From: Odontocerum albicorne
Taxonomy: Eukaryota > Arthropoda > Insecta > Trichoptera > Odontoceridae
Direction of reading: 5' to 3'
NCBI GenBank assembly: GCA_949825065.1
Contig: OX463859.1
Location: 6,920,217-6,984,216 of the forward strand
Length of the DNA stretch: 64,000 nt
Below are positions 32,540-43,140 of this stretch, piece by piece. The notes under the pieces were generated by a model, which ran no database searches, was not told the DNA's origin, and saw nothing but the letters and a program-made list of their open reading frames with translations. The translations under genes were made by a program, and so were the position numbers. The first letter of the stretch is position 1; each line of letters opens with the position of its first letter.

Positions 32540-33770
32540 AATAATAATAAATGCACTGAATAGAATACATGGGGGGACAAAGTATGATTTAAACTACATT
32601 TATTATTAAGAATATGGAACGAAGTGATCAGGGATGAATATGGAACGAAGTGATCAGTGATGAATATGGAACAAAGTGATCAAGGATGAATATGGAATAA
32701 AGTGATCAGGGATGAATATGGAATAAAGTGATCAGGGACGAATATGGAACGAAGTGATCAGGGATGAATATGGAACGAAGTTATCAGGTGTGAATATGGA
32801 ACGAAGTGATCAGGGATGAATATGGAACGAAGTGTACAGGGATGAATATGGAACGAAGTGATCAGGGATGAATATGGAACGAAGTGATCAGTGATGAATA
32901 TGGAACAAAGTGATCAAGGATGAATATGGAATAAAGTGATCAGGGATGAATATGGAATAAAGTGATCAGGGACGAATATGGAACGAAGTGATCAGGGATG
33001 AATATGGAACGAAGTTATCAGGTGTGAATATGGAACGAAGTGATCAGGGATGAATATGGAACGAAGTGTACAGGGATGAATATGGAACGAAGTGATCAGG
33101 GATGAATATGGAACGAAGTGATCAGGTATGAATATGGAACGAAGTGATCAGGGATGAATATGGAACGAAGTGTACAGGGATGAATATGGAACGAAGTGAT
33201 CAGGGATGAATATGGAACGAAGTGATCAGGTATGAATATGGAACGAAGTGATCAGGGATGAATATGGAACGAAGTGATCAGGGATGAATATGGAACGAAG
33301 TGATCAGGGATGAATATGGAACGAAGTGATCTGGTATGAATATGGAACGAAGTGATCAGGGATGAATATGGAACGAAGTGATCAGGGATGAATATGGAAC
33401 GAAGTGATCAGGGATGAATATGGAACGAAGTGATCAGGGATGAATATGGACTTAATATTTATTTTTTAAGTAATATCAAGAAGAGTATTCTAAGATGGTT
33501 TGAAAATGTAAAATGAATGATTGAAAAAATATTATCAACAAATATACGATAAATATGTAAGTGGTAGGCACCGTAGAGGAAGACCAAGGAGAGTATGGTT
33601 TGATTAAGTATATGATATTTTGAATGAAGGAAATGTTAAAAGTCAGAGAAATCGTAGGAGTTGTATGAGAACGTGTATTATAGACGTGAGATTCGTGTCA
33701 AGATAGGAGAGTCAGGCGCTCTCTCCTCTCTGCCTACCCCAACAGGGAAACGGCGTGATGGTATGTAACA
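32540..33770 (+). mobile_element. LINE-A with coding region expanded into a minisatellite
   Basis: The left flank (32545-32609) aligns to the LINE-A segment just before RNEVIKDEHE. The right flank (33442-33770) continues exactly where LINE-A should, with gaatatggacttaatattta, SRRVLRWFENV-like codons, YDKYVSGRHRRGRPRRVW, and the 3' signature CTCTGCCTACCCCAACAGGG and GGCGTGATGGTATG. Between them 32 units of a 26-bp sequence replace one copy of the corresponding LINE segment. Confidence 0.8.
32610..33441. repeat. 26-bp minisatellite, 32 units, with higher-order duplication
   Basis: The unit is GAATATGGAACGAAGTGATC followed by AGGGAT, present as 32 units of exactly 26 bp (832 bp, no length variants seen). 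Variant units recur at a 234-bp offset (9 units): gtgatcagtgatg at 32650 and 32884, agtgtacagg at 32831 and 33065. A second recurrence is at 104 bp (4 units): 33065 and 33169. The unit equals the LINE-A sequence gaatacgaaatgaagtgatt plus aaggat at 20580. Confidence 0.95.
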
Positions 33771-33879
33771 TATGTTTATTTGTATGAAAGAACACTTTTT
33801 ATATTATTGTATTATATATTATTGTATTAGTGTTGTATAACATATATATTTTATATTATCCATTGTAAAAATTATAATC

Positions 33880-34040
33880 TGACGGGTTATTAGTTTGAGT
33901 TAATCTTTTGTAACTAACCAGAGAGATGTTAAAGAGATCTAAAGTGAAATTAGATTAAAATATATAAACGGTAATCAAGCCCGCAACCCTCGGGTTACTA
34001 CTATATAGGTGTTTTACCAACTGGGCCATACTTGTCATCA
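33880..34040 (-). mobile_element. SINE, main family, diverged
   Basis: Minus strand: TGGCCCAGTTGGTAAAACAC (A box), CCCGAGGGTTGCGGGCTTGA (B box), linker with ctaatttcactttagatctc, and tggttagttacaaaagatta at the 3' side. Confidence 0.75.
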
Positions 34041-34330
34041 AGGTGTAGTTCTGAAAACGCCTATAGGCATTCAAATAAGTATTTGCTAGGGTTTCAGAAT
34101 ACCCATTGCCGTTTTATTCTAAATTATTTTAACAGTACTGAGGGTGTCTGTAAAGGTATGTGACAATGAATTATACCCGCTCTCACCTTTTTACCATTTA
34201 AAAAAAATCTAAATATGGTGTATTTTTTTAAGTACCACAGTGATTTTAAAATAAACTATTCAGCAGTCAATGTGTTAAGATGAATATATGGGTTTTAAGA
34301 TGGTTCGGCATCAAACGAGAGCGTTGCATA
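34041..34330. other. Spacer
   Basis: A weak TTAA-flanked interval (about 34128-34276) was considered as a piggyBac-like unit but its ends do not match well. Confidence 0.4.
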
Positions 34331-35429
34331 AAGAATCTTTCAAATTGAGTGGTTTTTTATTTATTTTAATTCTTGAATAAAACACAATTTGCTTTGATTT
34401 AAAAAAACTTTTACTGGCCATTGAAGTAATGTGTGACATTTAAACACAAAAAAACAATATCCGTCAAATGTCCACCTCTTGAAGTTCCACAGGTGTCTAC
34501 TCTTTTGTCAAAAATTTCGATGACATTTTGGCATAATTGCGGTTCTAACTCACCAATAACGCGAATAATTTCGTTCTTTAGCTCAGGAATTGATTGGGGG
34601 TCATTCATAGACCTGGTTTTTTACGTAATAATAATAATCAATAGCACTACAGCCCATTGTGGGCCCTGGCCTCCTCCAGCAATCGTTGCCATTCCCTCCT
34701 ATCCTGGGATGCATTCCTCCAGCCCCTGATGCGTTCTTTAGCCCAGGAATTGATTGGGGGTCATGCTTATAGACCTGGGTTTACAAGTAACCCAAGAGAA
34801 AATAGTCCAACGGTGTCAGATCAAGGTTCTTGGTGGCCAATTAACATCACCGTTTCCGGAGATTACAATAGGTACATAAAATAATTATCAATTTGAACGC
34901 ATTGTTGTATTGTATACGCCCCCATTTTTATAAATGTCATACATTACACTGCTCAAATTTCACAAGGCCCAGGCAAGTTCTCGACGCCATCTGTGTTTTA
35001 TCCAAGAATTAAAAAAACCACTCAATTTGACAGGCCCTCCATGTAATCTCCGGAAACGGTGATGTTAATTGGCCACCAAGATCGTGTGATCTGACACCGT
35101 TGGACTGTTTTCTCTGGGGCTACGTGAAAACCCAGGTCTATAAGAATGATCCCCAATCAATTCCTGAGCTGAAAGACGAAATTATTCGCGTTTTTGGTGA
35201 GTTAAAACCGTAATTATGCAAAAACGTAATCGAAAATTATGACAAAAGAGTGGACATCTGTGGAACTGCAAGAGGTAGCATTTTTGCGGATATTGTTTTT
35301 TGTGTTTAAATGTCATACATTATACTTCAATGACCAATAAAAAGGTTTTTGAAATCAAAACAAATTGTGTGTTTTAATCAAGAATTAAAAAAAATTTAAT
35401 AAAAAAACCGCTCAATTTGAAAGACCCTT
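34331..35429. mobile_element. Composite inverted Tc1/mariner-superfamily element
   Basis: The minus arm (34331-35038) is a copy of the 7583-8137 element, with both ends (AAGAATCTTTCAAATTGAG and the complement of TCAATTTGACAGGCCCT). The plus arm (35043-35429) carries only the C-terminal coding half and the other end (CTCAATTTGAAAGACCCTT). Both outer ends are therefore the transposase-3' end. The plus arm reads WPPRSCDLTPLDCFLWGY, with the third catalytic aspartate kept. TA is found at 34329-34330. The minus arm has about 150 bp inserted near 34628-34745 with a duplication of GGAATTGATTGGGGGTCAT. Confidence 0.75.
34632..34735 (-). mobile_element. LINE 3'-end fragment inserted in the transposon
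   Basis: The sequence aatagcactacagcccattg, then tgggccctggcctcctccag, with a taataataataat run at its edge, resembles the antisense 3' end of an RTE/I-type LINE. It breaks the homology of the surrounding transposon arm. Confidence 0.45.
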
Positions 35430-35519
35430 AACAAGGAAACCTTTTTAGACTTTCCTAAATGTATGTGATAGTGACACATTCGGCTTTAGATGCATTGTTT
35501 ATATATAATCATACATTTT

Positions 35520-35770
35520 GATAAAGCATTTCAAAAAGTTTAACCTTGCAGTGCTTTCTTTACAGCACACATTATCCAAATCTCTAACAGTTTTAGGCAG
35601 ACCATTCCCCACCATAAGATCAGCAACTACAAAAGTTCTGTTATAATACGCTACCCTACTTTATTGGATCAATTCGAAATAATAAATTATTTCGATTTAT
35701 ACGAAATCGACCTCAAAGTTCTTCCTCTCTCCGAAGAAACATCTTGTAGCTACCTACGTCCCCTAAATAA
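35520..35770 (-). mobile_element. Jockey-like LINE C-terminus (family C)
   Basis: The minus strand reads VAYYNRTFVVADLMVGNGLP followed by KTVRDLDNVCCK, like the final YD.SF..A.P..WN.LP...R block of jockey/CR1 proteins and the same region as in 14943-15010. Upstream codons are frameshifted. Confidence 0.55.
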
Positions 35771-35785
35771 ATCTGAATTGTCAAA

Positions 35786-36300
35786 CATACTTTGTTGTTA
35801 AAATTGTAAACATACAGGGTCAACGACCGATGAATTATTTACAATTGTCACATTCTATAAATGTCAACAGTATTCACACGTGAACACTATTTTACACTGC
35901 ATACCAAGGTAGAAAGAGAACACATCGCTTCCGACGTGATAGCACGCGCAGGAGTGAGATGGGGATACGGCGGACGCATTGACGCGGCCCGCTCCGAATA
36001 TCTATAAATACCTACCTATCAATAAATAAAGATTATTATTTTATTATTCATTCAACTGTCAAGACTTGTTATTATTTACCGGCCATTCACTCTCACTTTC
36101 GTTTCATTCGCATTCCTGAGTATTTACATTTAAAATAAATACAAATCAAAATCACGACGACGTATCGAATTAAGCACTTCGCTACATTGATGACCCTGCA
36201 CGAAAAGGAACGCAGAATCGACTAAAACGAATACAGCGATGTCGATATCAAAATCATCAGCACGTCCTAATAGGACATATGCTACATTGATAACGACCAT
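35786..36300 (+). mobile_element. LTR-like sequence, copy 2
   Basis: Collinear with 5730-6192 (GGTCAACGACCGA, GGTAGAAAGAGAACACATCG, a TATA-like tctataaatacctacc, aataaataaag, ccattcactctcactttc). Here a TACATTGATGACCCTGCACG segment follows, which resembles a primer-binding/leader start of an LTR retrotransposon. A second CAGCACGTCCTAATAGGACA block lies at about 36258. No gag or pol follows. Confidence 0.5.
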
Positions 36301-36698
36301 CGCTACAATCTCAACGACACAGGTATTAAATATTCAATGTCGTCATCCAATTATTAAATACTTTACGAAGATGGAACCGGAAGTGAACTGAGTGAATAAA
36401 ACAGTGGTTAATATGTTTAATGGATATATTTTAAGAATTTCGCGGTTCTTCGTGTGAGTTGAATAAGTTTTTTCGGAGTGTTTTACCACGTTGTTTAACC
36501 CTTTGCACTCGAATGCCGCCATAAAGGCGGCATGCATGGTATGCTGTGATACTCGATGTCGCCGGTATGGCGCCAAGAAAATAATGTCTTATTTCTCAAT
36601 ATTTTTAATATATTGGGGTTTTCAATTTTCAATATTATTTAACCAAGGATCATATTAGTACAATTAAATAATAATAAGTTACGAAATTTGTAAAATGA

Positions 36699-36962
36699 TT
36701 GGTTGATCAATTAGTAGGAGATTATCGAAGAGATACTCGATTTCGACGAAGCTCTACTACTCTCCCTACAGAAGACCGACTTATAAATAAATTGCATATT
36801 CTACGTTCTGGAACTAAGAAGGACTGCGCAGTATGTTTCAATAGAAAAATTCCGGGTGGAAGAAAAGAAACACGATTATATTGCGAAACCTGCGAAAGTA
36901 AACCTGGACTTCGCGTTGGGGATTGTTATGTAAAATACCATACAATGAGAAACTTCAAATAA
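36699..36962 (+). pseudogene. piggyBac transposase C-terminal cysteine-rich domain
   Basis: About 87 codons: RLINKLHILRSGTKKDCAVC, then RKETRLYCETCESKPGLRVG and DCYVKYHTMRNF, ending at a stop at 36960-36962. The C..C ... C..C ... C...H spacing is the C-terminal zinc-binding domain that binds subterminal DNA in piggyBac transposases. The catalytic DDD domain is deleted. The frame is intact and the cysteines and histidine are kept. The ATG at 36699 is unlikely to be a true start. Confidence 0.8.
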
Positions 36963-37037
36963 TCCATTTTTCATGCCCATTCTATTCCTTACATACCTAT
37001 TTTACCAAAACAAAATAAATTTTTATAAATTTTATTA

Positions 37038-37962
37038 CGAGGCGTATCCAGAAAGTAAGTGTACTGAGGCTCTCACGACTGGATGGATTTTATTTTTCGA
37101 CATGTTGGCTACACTTCCATGTAGTCTGACCCTTCCCCTCCGCAACGAGAACGGTTCGAGGTCAGTACGTTGAGAAGTGTCGACGCGACAACACGTTTCG
37201 TGAAAAATGTAAATCCATTCTCCCGCCAAGTGCGAAATACGGGGCGTCATCCGTTATCTCGTTTGGAAGGGAAAACCTCCGGTTGAGGTTTATAATGAGG
37301 TGAAAACTACATATGGTGATAAAGCTATGAATCGTACGAGTGTGTACAAGTGGTGTCGCGAGTTTAAAAACGGTCGTACGTCTGTGCATGATGATCAGAG
37401 GAGCGGAAGACCTTCAATTGTGACTGACAAAATCGACGAAATTGAATATATGCCTCAAGGGGAGACCATCAACTCTGCAAGATACTGTGAGACCCTAAAA
37501 AAATTGCGGAGGGCGATTCAGAACAAGAGGAGAGGCATGCTGACAAAGGAAGTCTGCCTGCTGCACGACAATGCCAGACCACACACGGCCAACGCCACGA
37601 AGGAACTGCTCGCCTCGTTTAAATGGGATGTCCTGAACCATCCCGCGCATTCCCCTGACCTAGCACCTTCAGATTACTATCTTTTTACCTCCCTGAAGCT
37701 GCACATGGGTGGAAAAAGGTTTTCAACCGACGAGGAGGTAAAGGAGGAGGTGGAGAAGTGGACGGAGGGGTTGGCGGGAAACTACTTCGAGGAAGGCATC
37801 AAAAAGTTGATACCCCGCTTCACCACCTGCATTGAGAGGAATGGCGACTATGTCGAAAAATAGCTTACATATGTACTACGGTAACCACGTAATTTTTTTG
37901 TTTAAATAAAAAAAATTGTAACCTGCAAAAATTCAGTACACTTACTTTCTGGACTTACCTAG
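37038..37962 (+). mobile_element. Mariner element nested in piggyBac, internally deleted
   Basis: The ends CGAGGCGTATCCAGAAAGTA and the complement of CTTTCTGGACTTACCTAG are flanked by TA at 37036-37037 and 37963-37964. At 925 bp it is about 350 bp shorter than a full mariner. The ends resemble those of the 25715 element. Confidence 0.9.
37300..37863 (+). pseudogene. Mariner transposase with internal in-frame deletion
   Basis: 187 codons are open. The N-terminal helix-turn-helix part continues upstream in the same frame (KGKPPVEVYNEV) and reads YGDKAMNRTSVYKWCREFKN, then DDQRSGRPS. It jumps at DEIEYMPQGE to the catalytic half: CLLHDNARPHT (second aspartate), then NHPAHSPDLAPSDYYLF (third aspartate, 34 residues later, DD34D), ending ERNGDYVEK. 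The WVPH region and the first aspartate are deleted without breaking the frame, so it cannot be catalytic. Confidence 0.85.
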
Positions 37963-38054
37963 TATATTTCAACGTAAATGTTTTTTCTTTCTTAAAAAAT
38001 GCTTCGAGTTGGCGGTAGGCACATATCAAAAAGCTTTCGAGTGCAAAGGGTTAA

Positions 38055-38842
38055 GGCATTTATACTACGGGGTAAAATATTTTGAAAAAGCTTATCAAAA
38101 TTTTTAATATATTTTATTAGAAATAAAATTTTTAGTGTCCGCCTAGGTAACAAACAAATTTTGTTTTAAAACTTGTTTGAATCGAATCGGGTTTTAAATT
38201 TGCGATTCCACCACGGTGTTCGCATACATTTCTGTAAAACTTGTACGAATAATAATTTAACACATTTCATGAGATAAATTGCGTAAAAATTAAAATTAAA
38301 ATGGATACGTGATGTGAATATAAAACACGGGCTTATTTCTTTTATATAATATAACCAACGATGTTTTAGCACGATTAAATAAAAAAAAATGCTTTGATTG
38401 AGAGTTTAACTGATTTTATGATTTAAACAAACTGTTTAAAGGAATTTATTACAAAAATAACGCTTTTTTATTTTAACAGTTTCACGTTAGGTCCCCCGAT
38501 GTGATCAGAATATCTGAGACCTGTTTATTTTGAGGAAGACGAAAGAACTATCTAATACCCTGTTTTCAATTCAATCTTTAATTTTGTGAAGTCAAGACAC
38601 ATCTATTTTCCCGAGACCTGTTTCATTCCAGAGTTTTCTCTGAAAATGGGATTGAGGAGGCCATATACGCAAGATATATGTATGCTACTTTTAAACGTAT
38701 ATCGGATATCAATTAAAGAAGGTCACCGACATGATGCTGACATTTTGAAAACGATACAGATTTCATCTTCAGGGCTTGTTTAAAGACAACTTCATCATAA
38801 GTGGATGCGCACCGGATACGGCTTGGCCCATAGTGGAGTCTT
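38055..38842. other. AT-rich spacer
   Basis: A plus frame at 38586-38783 has no family features. Nothing else seen. Confidence 0.4.
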
Positions 38843-38905
38843 CTTTATTTATTTATTTAACACTTCATTGTAAAGCAATCTGGCACAGAAAGTATATAAA
38901 TGAAG
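38843..38905 (-). mobile_element. LINE-B 3' tail
   Basis: Antisense tail atttatttatttaacacttc then attgtaaagcaatctggcac, matching the LINE-B end (aatgtagtattaaataaata). Only the tail is seen. Confidence 0.5.
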
Positions 38906-39109
38906 TTACATGGCCGCAAAAAATATATATAATTGTAGTTTATTCATCTTTACAAAATTTATGAAAAATATACATAGTAAAAATAGAAGTAAGATATCAT
39001 CAATCAAAGGAAAAGGAAGGGATGGTAGAAAGGAAAGAAAAATCAGAAATATACGAGTAGATACAAAAAAAAGCAGTAATAATAACAGTCATTGTTTAAA
39101 ATTATTTAC

Positions 39110-39670
39110 TCGTACAATCTCTACTCTTTCCGATTCTGAACTATGCGAACGTCTGTTACTTGGATGTTACAGACGAACAGCTGGACAAATTACAGCGTCT
39201 TCAAAATGTGTGTCTAAGATTTATTTTCAACCTACGTAAGTACGATCATATAACTTCATAACAGAAGGCATTGAACTGGTTGAATGTTAGAAATATACGC
39301 CAAATTCACATACTGTCTTTACTGTATAGCATCCTTAACTGTCCCGCCACCCCCTCTTATCTCACCGAAAATTTTCAGCGTCTTTTCAATCATGGATTAG
39401 CGCAACGCTCAAACAGTGATTGTTTATTGGCCTTTCCAGTTCACCGCTCCTCTTTTTTTACGTCGTCTTTTACTGTCCATGCAGTGAGACTCTGGAATCA
39501 GTTACAAACCAATATAAGACTCGCTCCGTCCTTGGCATGCTTTAAGAAGCGACTGAAAAAACTCTTAATTTCTAGTCAGTAAAATAACGTGTTTTATTCC
39601 TGATTTTTCTTTTCCTTTCCTCTCACCCATCCTTTCCTTTCTTTTTGATTGATGATATTTCACTTTATAT
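39110..39670 (+). mobile_element. LINE-B (jockey-like) 3' end
   Basis: LFPILNYANVCYLDVTDEQL, DKLQRLQNVCLRFIFNLRKY, one stop, then VRNIRQIHILSLLYSILNCP, FTVHAVRLWNQLQTNIRLAP and SLACFKKRLKKLLIS, with a stop at 39582. Part of the 3' UTR follows. Except for one stop codon at about 39260 and small changes, the frame is preserved for about 155 codons. The last third of the 3' UTR is missing. Confidence 0.85.
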
Positions 39671-40573
39671 GAAAAATAATGTTCGGGTGATTGTCCGTCT
39701 TTATATATTTTACATATGGAACAACGCTTACAGATAACAAGAAGAATTAGATTTTTCGAGAATTTTATGGATAGATTTTAAAATTTAATAAACACATGGG
39801 CTTACTTAAAGTATTAGATACAAGTTGCTTTGCTGAATCGAATAATACCAAACGTTGATGCAGGGTTACTCAACTCCTGAGGCAAAGAATTGTTCTTATT
39901 TGTTATGTTTACAATAAGTTAATTAAATGAATAAAGGAAATCACAAAACAAGTAACTATCTTTAAATATTGTTGTGATATTCTGGCGAATACGAAATATG
40001 CTTATATTGTAAATAAATTGTTGCGAAATCATTTCCGAGTATTTGCATACTAATTATAGAGGAACTAATTTTATGATTAGTGCAGCAATATTCGGTATAA
40101 AATGGGTGCTGCTTTGTAGATCTAATGGGAAAACGAAATGAGATATTTGCGAGTAAGTGAGGTGCATCGATCACTGATTGTGTGATTTTGTATAGCAGTG
40201 CTATATCGAATACTTTTTTTCTGTCACATAGTTTAGCAGTTTCATTTAATTTAACATAGGAACAATTTTTCTGTGTATGTGGTATTCCTAGTTTAAAATG
40301 AATAAATATAAGAAATTTGATTTATACTTGTTCTAAGGTTTGTGCATTGGCGGCGTAATGAGTTGAACCCAGATTTTACTGTAATTAACAAAGTGTTATA
40401 CAATCCATTTACATAATGTTTCATTAGTTATCTCAGAGCAGGTTAAATGTGGATTTGGTCCATTTTCACTTATCAATCACTGGTCTAAAAGTTTCCGGCT
40501 TGGACAAGTTAGTGTATGTATAGATACATGTATACCACATCGATCACGCCAATCGCATGACCAGGCGATATTA
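39671..40573. other. AT-rich spacer
   Basis: Nothing recognised. Confidence 0.5.
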
Positions 40574-40575
40574 TA

Positions 40576-41863
40576 TTAGGTGTACAAATAAGTTTCCGCC
40601 GTTTTTTATCAAAAATTGGGCATTTATTGTGAAAGAACGGAACCTCATGTTTTATTCGAAGTATTGCCCATCGCTTGCCACTACCTTTTCCCATCTTTCT
40701 GGCAGCATACGGATACAGCGTCGGAAGAATGCTTCATCTTTTGAGGCTATCCACGAATCGACCCATTTTTTGGTATCTTCATATGATGTGAAGTGCTGCT
40801 CAGACAGGTCATGCGTCATCGATCGAAACAAGTGAAAATCAGAAGGAGCAATGTCTGGTGAATACAGCGGGTGGGGTAAAACTTCCCAATTGATTGTTTC
40901 CAAAAAGATTTTGACCGGCGCCGCAACATGTGGACGAGCATTATCATGCAGGAGAATAATTTTGTCGTGTCTGGAGTAGCAGTGGGCGCGCTTTTACTCG
41001 AGTGCTCGACTCAATCTCATCAATTGTGCTCGGTAGACAGCCCCAGCAATGGTTTCGTTCGGTTTGAGCAACTCATAATACACGACACCAAGCTGATCCC
41101 ACCAAATACACAACAAGAGTTTTTTTCCATGAATATTTGGCTTAGCTGTAGATGTTGAAGCATGGCCAGGGGTTCCCCATGATTTCTTCCTTTTTGGATT
41201 ATCATAGTGGATCCATTTTTCATCACCAGTGACTATACGGTGCAGAAAACCCTTTCGTTTATGCCTGGCAAGCAGCATTTCACATGTGGAAAATCGGCGT
41301 TCAACGTTTCTCGGTGTCAGTTCATATGGAACCCAATTTCCTTGTTTTTGAATCATTCCCAATGATTTCAACCTATGTGAAATTGCTTGTTGAGTCACTC
41401 CTAATGTAAGTGCAAGTTTTTCTTGCGTTTGGCACGAATCTTGATCCAATAATACTTCCAATTCCGCGTCTTCGTACACTTTCGGCCTTCCGCTACGTTC
41501 TTTGTCTTCGATGTCAAATTCACCGTTCTTAAACTTTTGAAACCACTCACGACAACTTCTCTCACTTAAGGCAGCCTCATTATATGCTTCTACAAGCAAT
41601 CGATGCGCCTCAGCTGCAGATTTCTTCAAATTGAAGAAGTAAATCAAAAGTTCCCGCAAATGACGCTTATTCGGCTCAAAACTTGACATTTTCGCACACA
41701 AAAGAATATATTATACTGCTAAAAATTCACTAATATTTTAAGGTTATGTTGTTGACAGATGTTCAAACTTACGACAATGACGTTTTACATCTGACAATTT
41801 TAACCATAACTTACTGGTGGCGCCAACTTCTGTCAAACGGCGGCAACTTATTTGTACACCCAA
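40576..41863 (-). mobile_element. Full-length mauritiana-like mariner transposon
   Basis: 1288 bp with TA at 40574-40575 and 41864-41865. The ends are TTAGGTGTACAAATAAGTTT and, in complement at the right, TTGGGTGTACAAATAAGTTG. Inverted repeats of about 28 bp have two mismatches. Length, ends and protein match the Mos1-type (mauritiana) mariner layout. It is the only complete element in the window. Confidence 0.95.
40652..41689 (-). pseudogene. Mariner transposase, 345 codons, one premature stop
   Basis: DDD/D transposase that cuts and pastes the element in the nucleus. From MSSFEPNK (41689) the frame holds 345 codons, the length of Mos1 transposase, with no frameshift. The only lesion seen is a TAA at 40994-40996 (codon 232). 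Helix-turn-helix N-terminus (SERSCREWFQKFKNG), linker WVPYEL (119-124, usually WVPHEL), catalytic D156 in IVTGDEKW, D249 in LLHDNARPH and D284 in YSPDIAPSD (34 residues after D249). It ends ASDGQYFE. An upstream in-frame ATG at 41701 adds four residues. The stop removes two catalytic aspartates unless it is read through. Confidence 0.95.
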
Positions 41864-41865
41864 TA

Positions 41866-42461
41866 GTTAGCTTAAGTCGGAAGTTTGCTTAAACTTAGAA
41901 GTTTAAGTTGTTGAATTTGTATTTCTGTCAAACTTTTCCTTTTAATTAAGAGATGCTTGATAAACACGCAATATTTCATTTTTAACATTAAAAAAATATA
42001 CGAAACTACACGTCTTCTAGTTGACATACAATTGATGGTAGAGTTATGATATTTAAACTCCATTCATAAACGCTTTAATTTGTTGAGGCTAGAGACTTTT
42101 GGACCAAAGTGGAACGTCAAATTTTAAAACTGTACGTCAAATTTTAAAGCAGGCTTTTATTTTTGGAATACTTTATTTGTGAGATAAAAAAATTCAAACT
42201 TTTCTTTCTTAGAATATTTCTAGGAAAACGTATCACAAAATACCAATTGAAACAACTATTTCTCAGTATATCTCTGAAACTCTCATTTACTCAGTACCTC
42301 GTGTCACGCGCTTCGTTCGATCGATCTCAATACATCATAATCACCTGTCTTACTTTTCGCCATCTAATATCAACATTAAAAGGAAAAAGTTTTCGATACT
42401 TTTGAATGTTTATGTATCAAGTTAAGGGTGTTAATTTTTTTAACTGTATTAGTTTAAAATG
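41866..42461. other. AT-rich spacer
   Basis: Nothing recognised. Confidence 0.5.
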
Positions 42462-42633
42462 TATTGGGTGTTAACATAAGTTGTATCCGTTTTTATCCAA
42501 TTTAAAAATGAGCACCAAAAGTAAAACAAAATGGTAAAGGTTATAAGTCATTTGAAAGAAAATTTTCTGCTTTGCAATTATTGTGTTTGCTTTTACGTTA
42601 CATATATTATTTTATTTGATTACAAGCCTTCAA

Positions 42634-43140
42634 AATGGAATGTCAAGTAGACGAAAGTGAGCATTTCCGACACCTCCTTCTGTTCGCGTTCAATCGAGGG
42701 CATAACGCTGCCAAAGCTGCTCACGATATTTGCGAAGTGTACGGTGAAGATGCTATGAATAAAAGGACAGCTCGTCGATGGTTTTGCGTTTCAAAGACGG
42801 TAATTTCGACCTGAAAAACATGGAGCGTTCCGGACGACCAGTGTACTTCAATGAGGACCGTTTAAACCATATTATTCATGAAGATCCTCTATAAACCACC
42901 GTCGAATTGGCTGAGCAGATGAATTGTAGTCGCATGACTGTATGCCGCCATCTTAAATCAATGAGAAAAGTACAGAAGTTCGGCGCTTGGGTTCCACATG
43001 TTTTGAGTGAAAACAACAAAATCAACGTTCGACAATTTCTGCTGGTTTTCTCGCGCGTCATCGAGCTACGCATGGCCACAAGCAAAGGTCGAATCCTTTA
43101 CCGCATCATTACTGGTGATGAAAAATGGTTTGAAAATGGC
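42634..43140 (+). pseudogene. Mariner transposase N-terminal half, left arm
   Basis: Starts MECQVDESEHFRHLL, then AAKAAHDICEVYGEDAM. It is frameshifted near 42784 (a lost base) and interrupted by TAA near 42894. A second open part reads AEQMNCSRMTVCRHL, KFGAWVPHVLSENNK and ILYRIITGDEKWFENGDVKC, containing the WVPH linker and the first catalytic aspartate. Confidence 0.8.

Larger units (their letters stand above)
36499..38050 (+). mobile_element. piggyBac-like transposon carrying a nested mariner
   Basis: TTAA lies at 36495-36498 and 38051-38054. The ends are CCCTTTGCACTCGAA and its exact complement TTCGAGTGCAAAGGG (15 bp). Just inside the left end a hairpin GCCGCC..GGCGGC lies at about 36514-36531, and a second GCCGG..GGCGCC at about 36561-36576. 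Removing the mariner at 37038-37962 leaves about 627 bp, so it is an internally deleted copy keeping the transposase C-terminus. Confidence 0.9.

Noticed and set aside
32610..33441. CRISPR array or binding-site cluster
   Set aside because: No spacers, and the unit is explained fully by LINE-A coding sequence.
34128..34276. piggyBac-like unit between two TTAA sites
   Set aside because: The ends CAGTACTG and the complement of TCAATGTG do not pair well. TTAA is common by chance in AT-rich DNA.
38586..38783. Plus-strand 65-codon frame as an exon
   Set aside because: No splice signals or recognisable family, and composition equals the flanks.
40652..41701. Frameshift in the mariner transposase
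   Set aside because: The two open parts are in the same frame. They are separated only by TAA at 40994-40996, so it is a nonsense change and not a frameshift.
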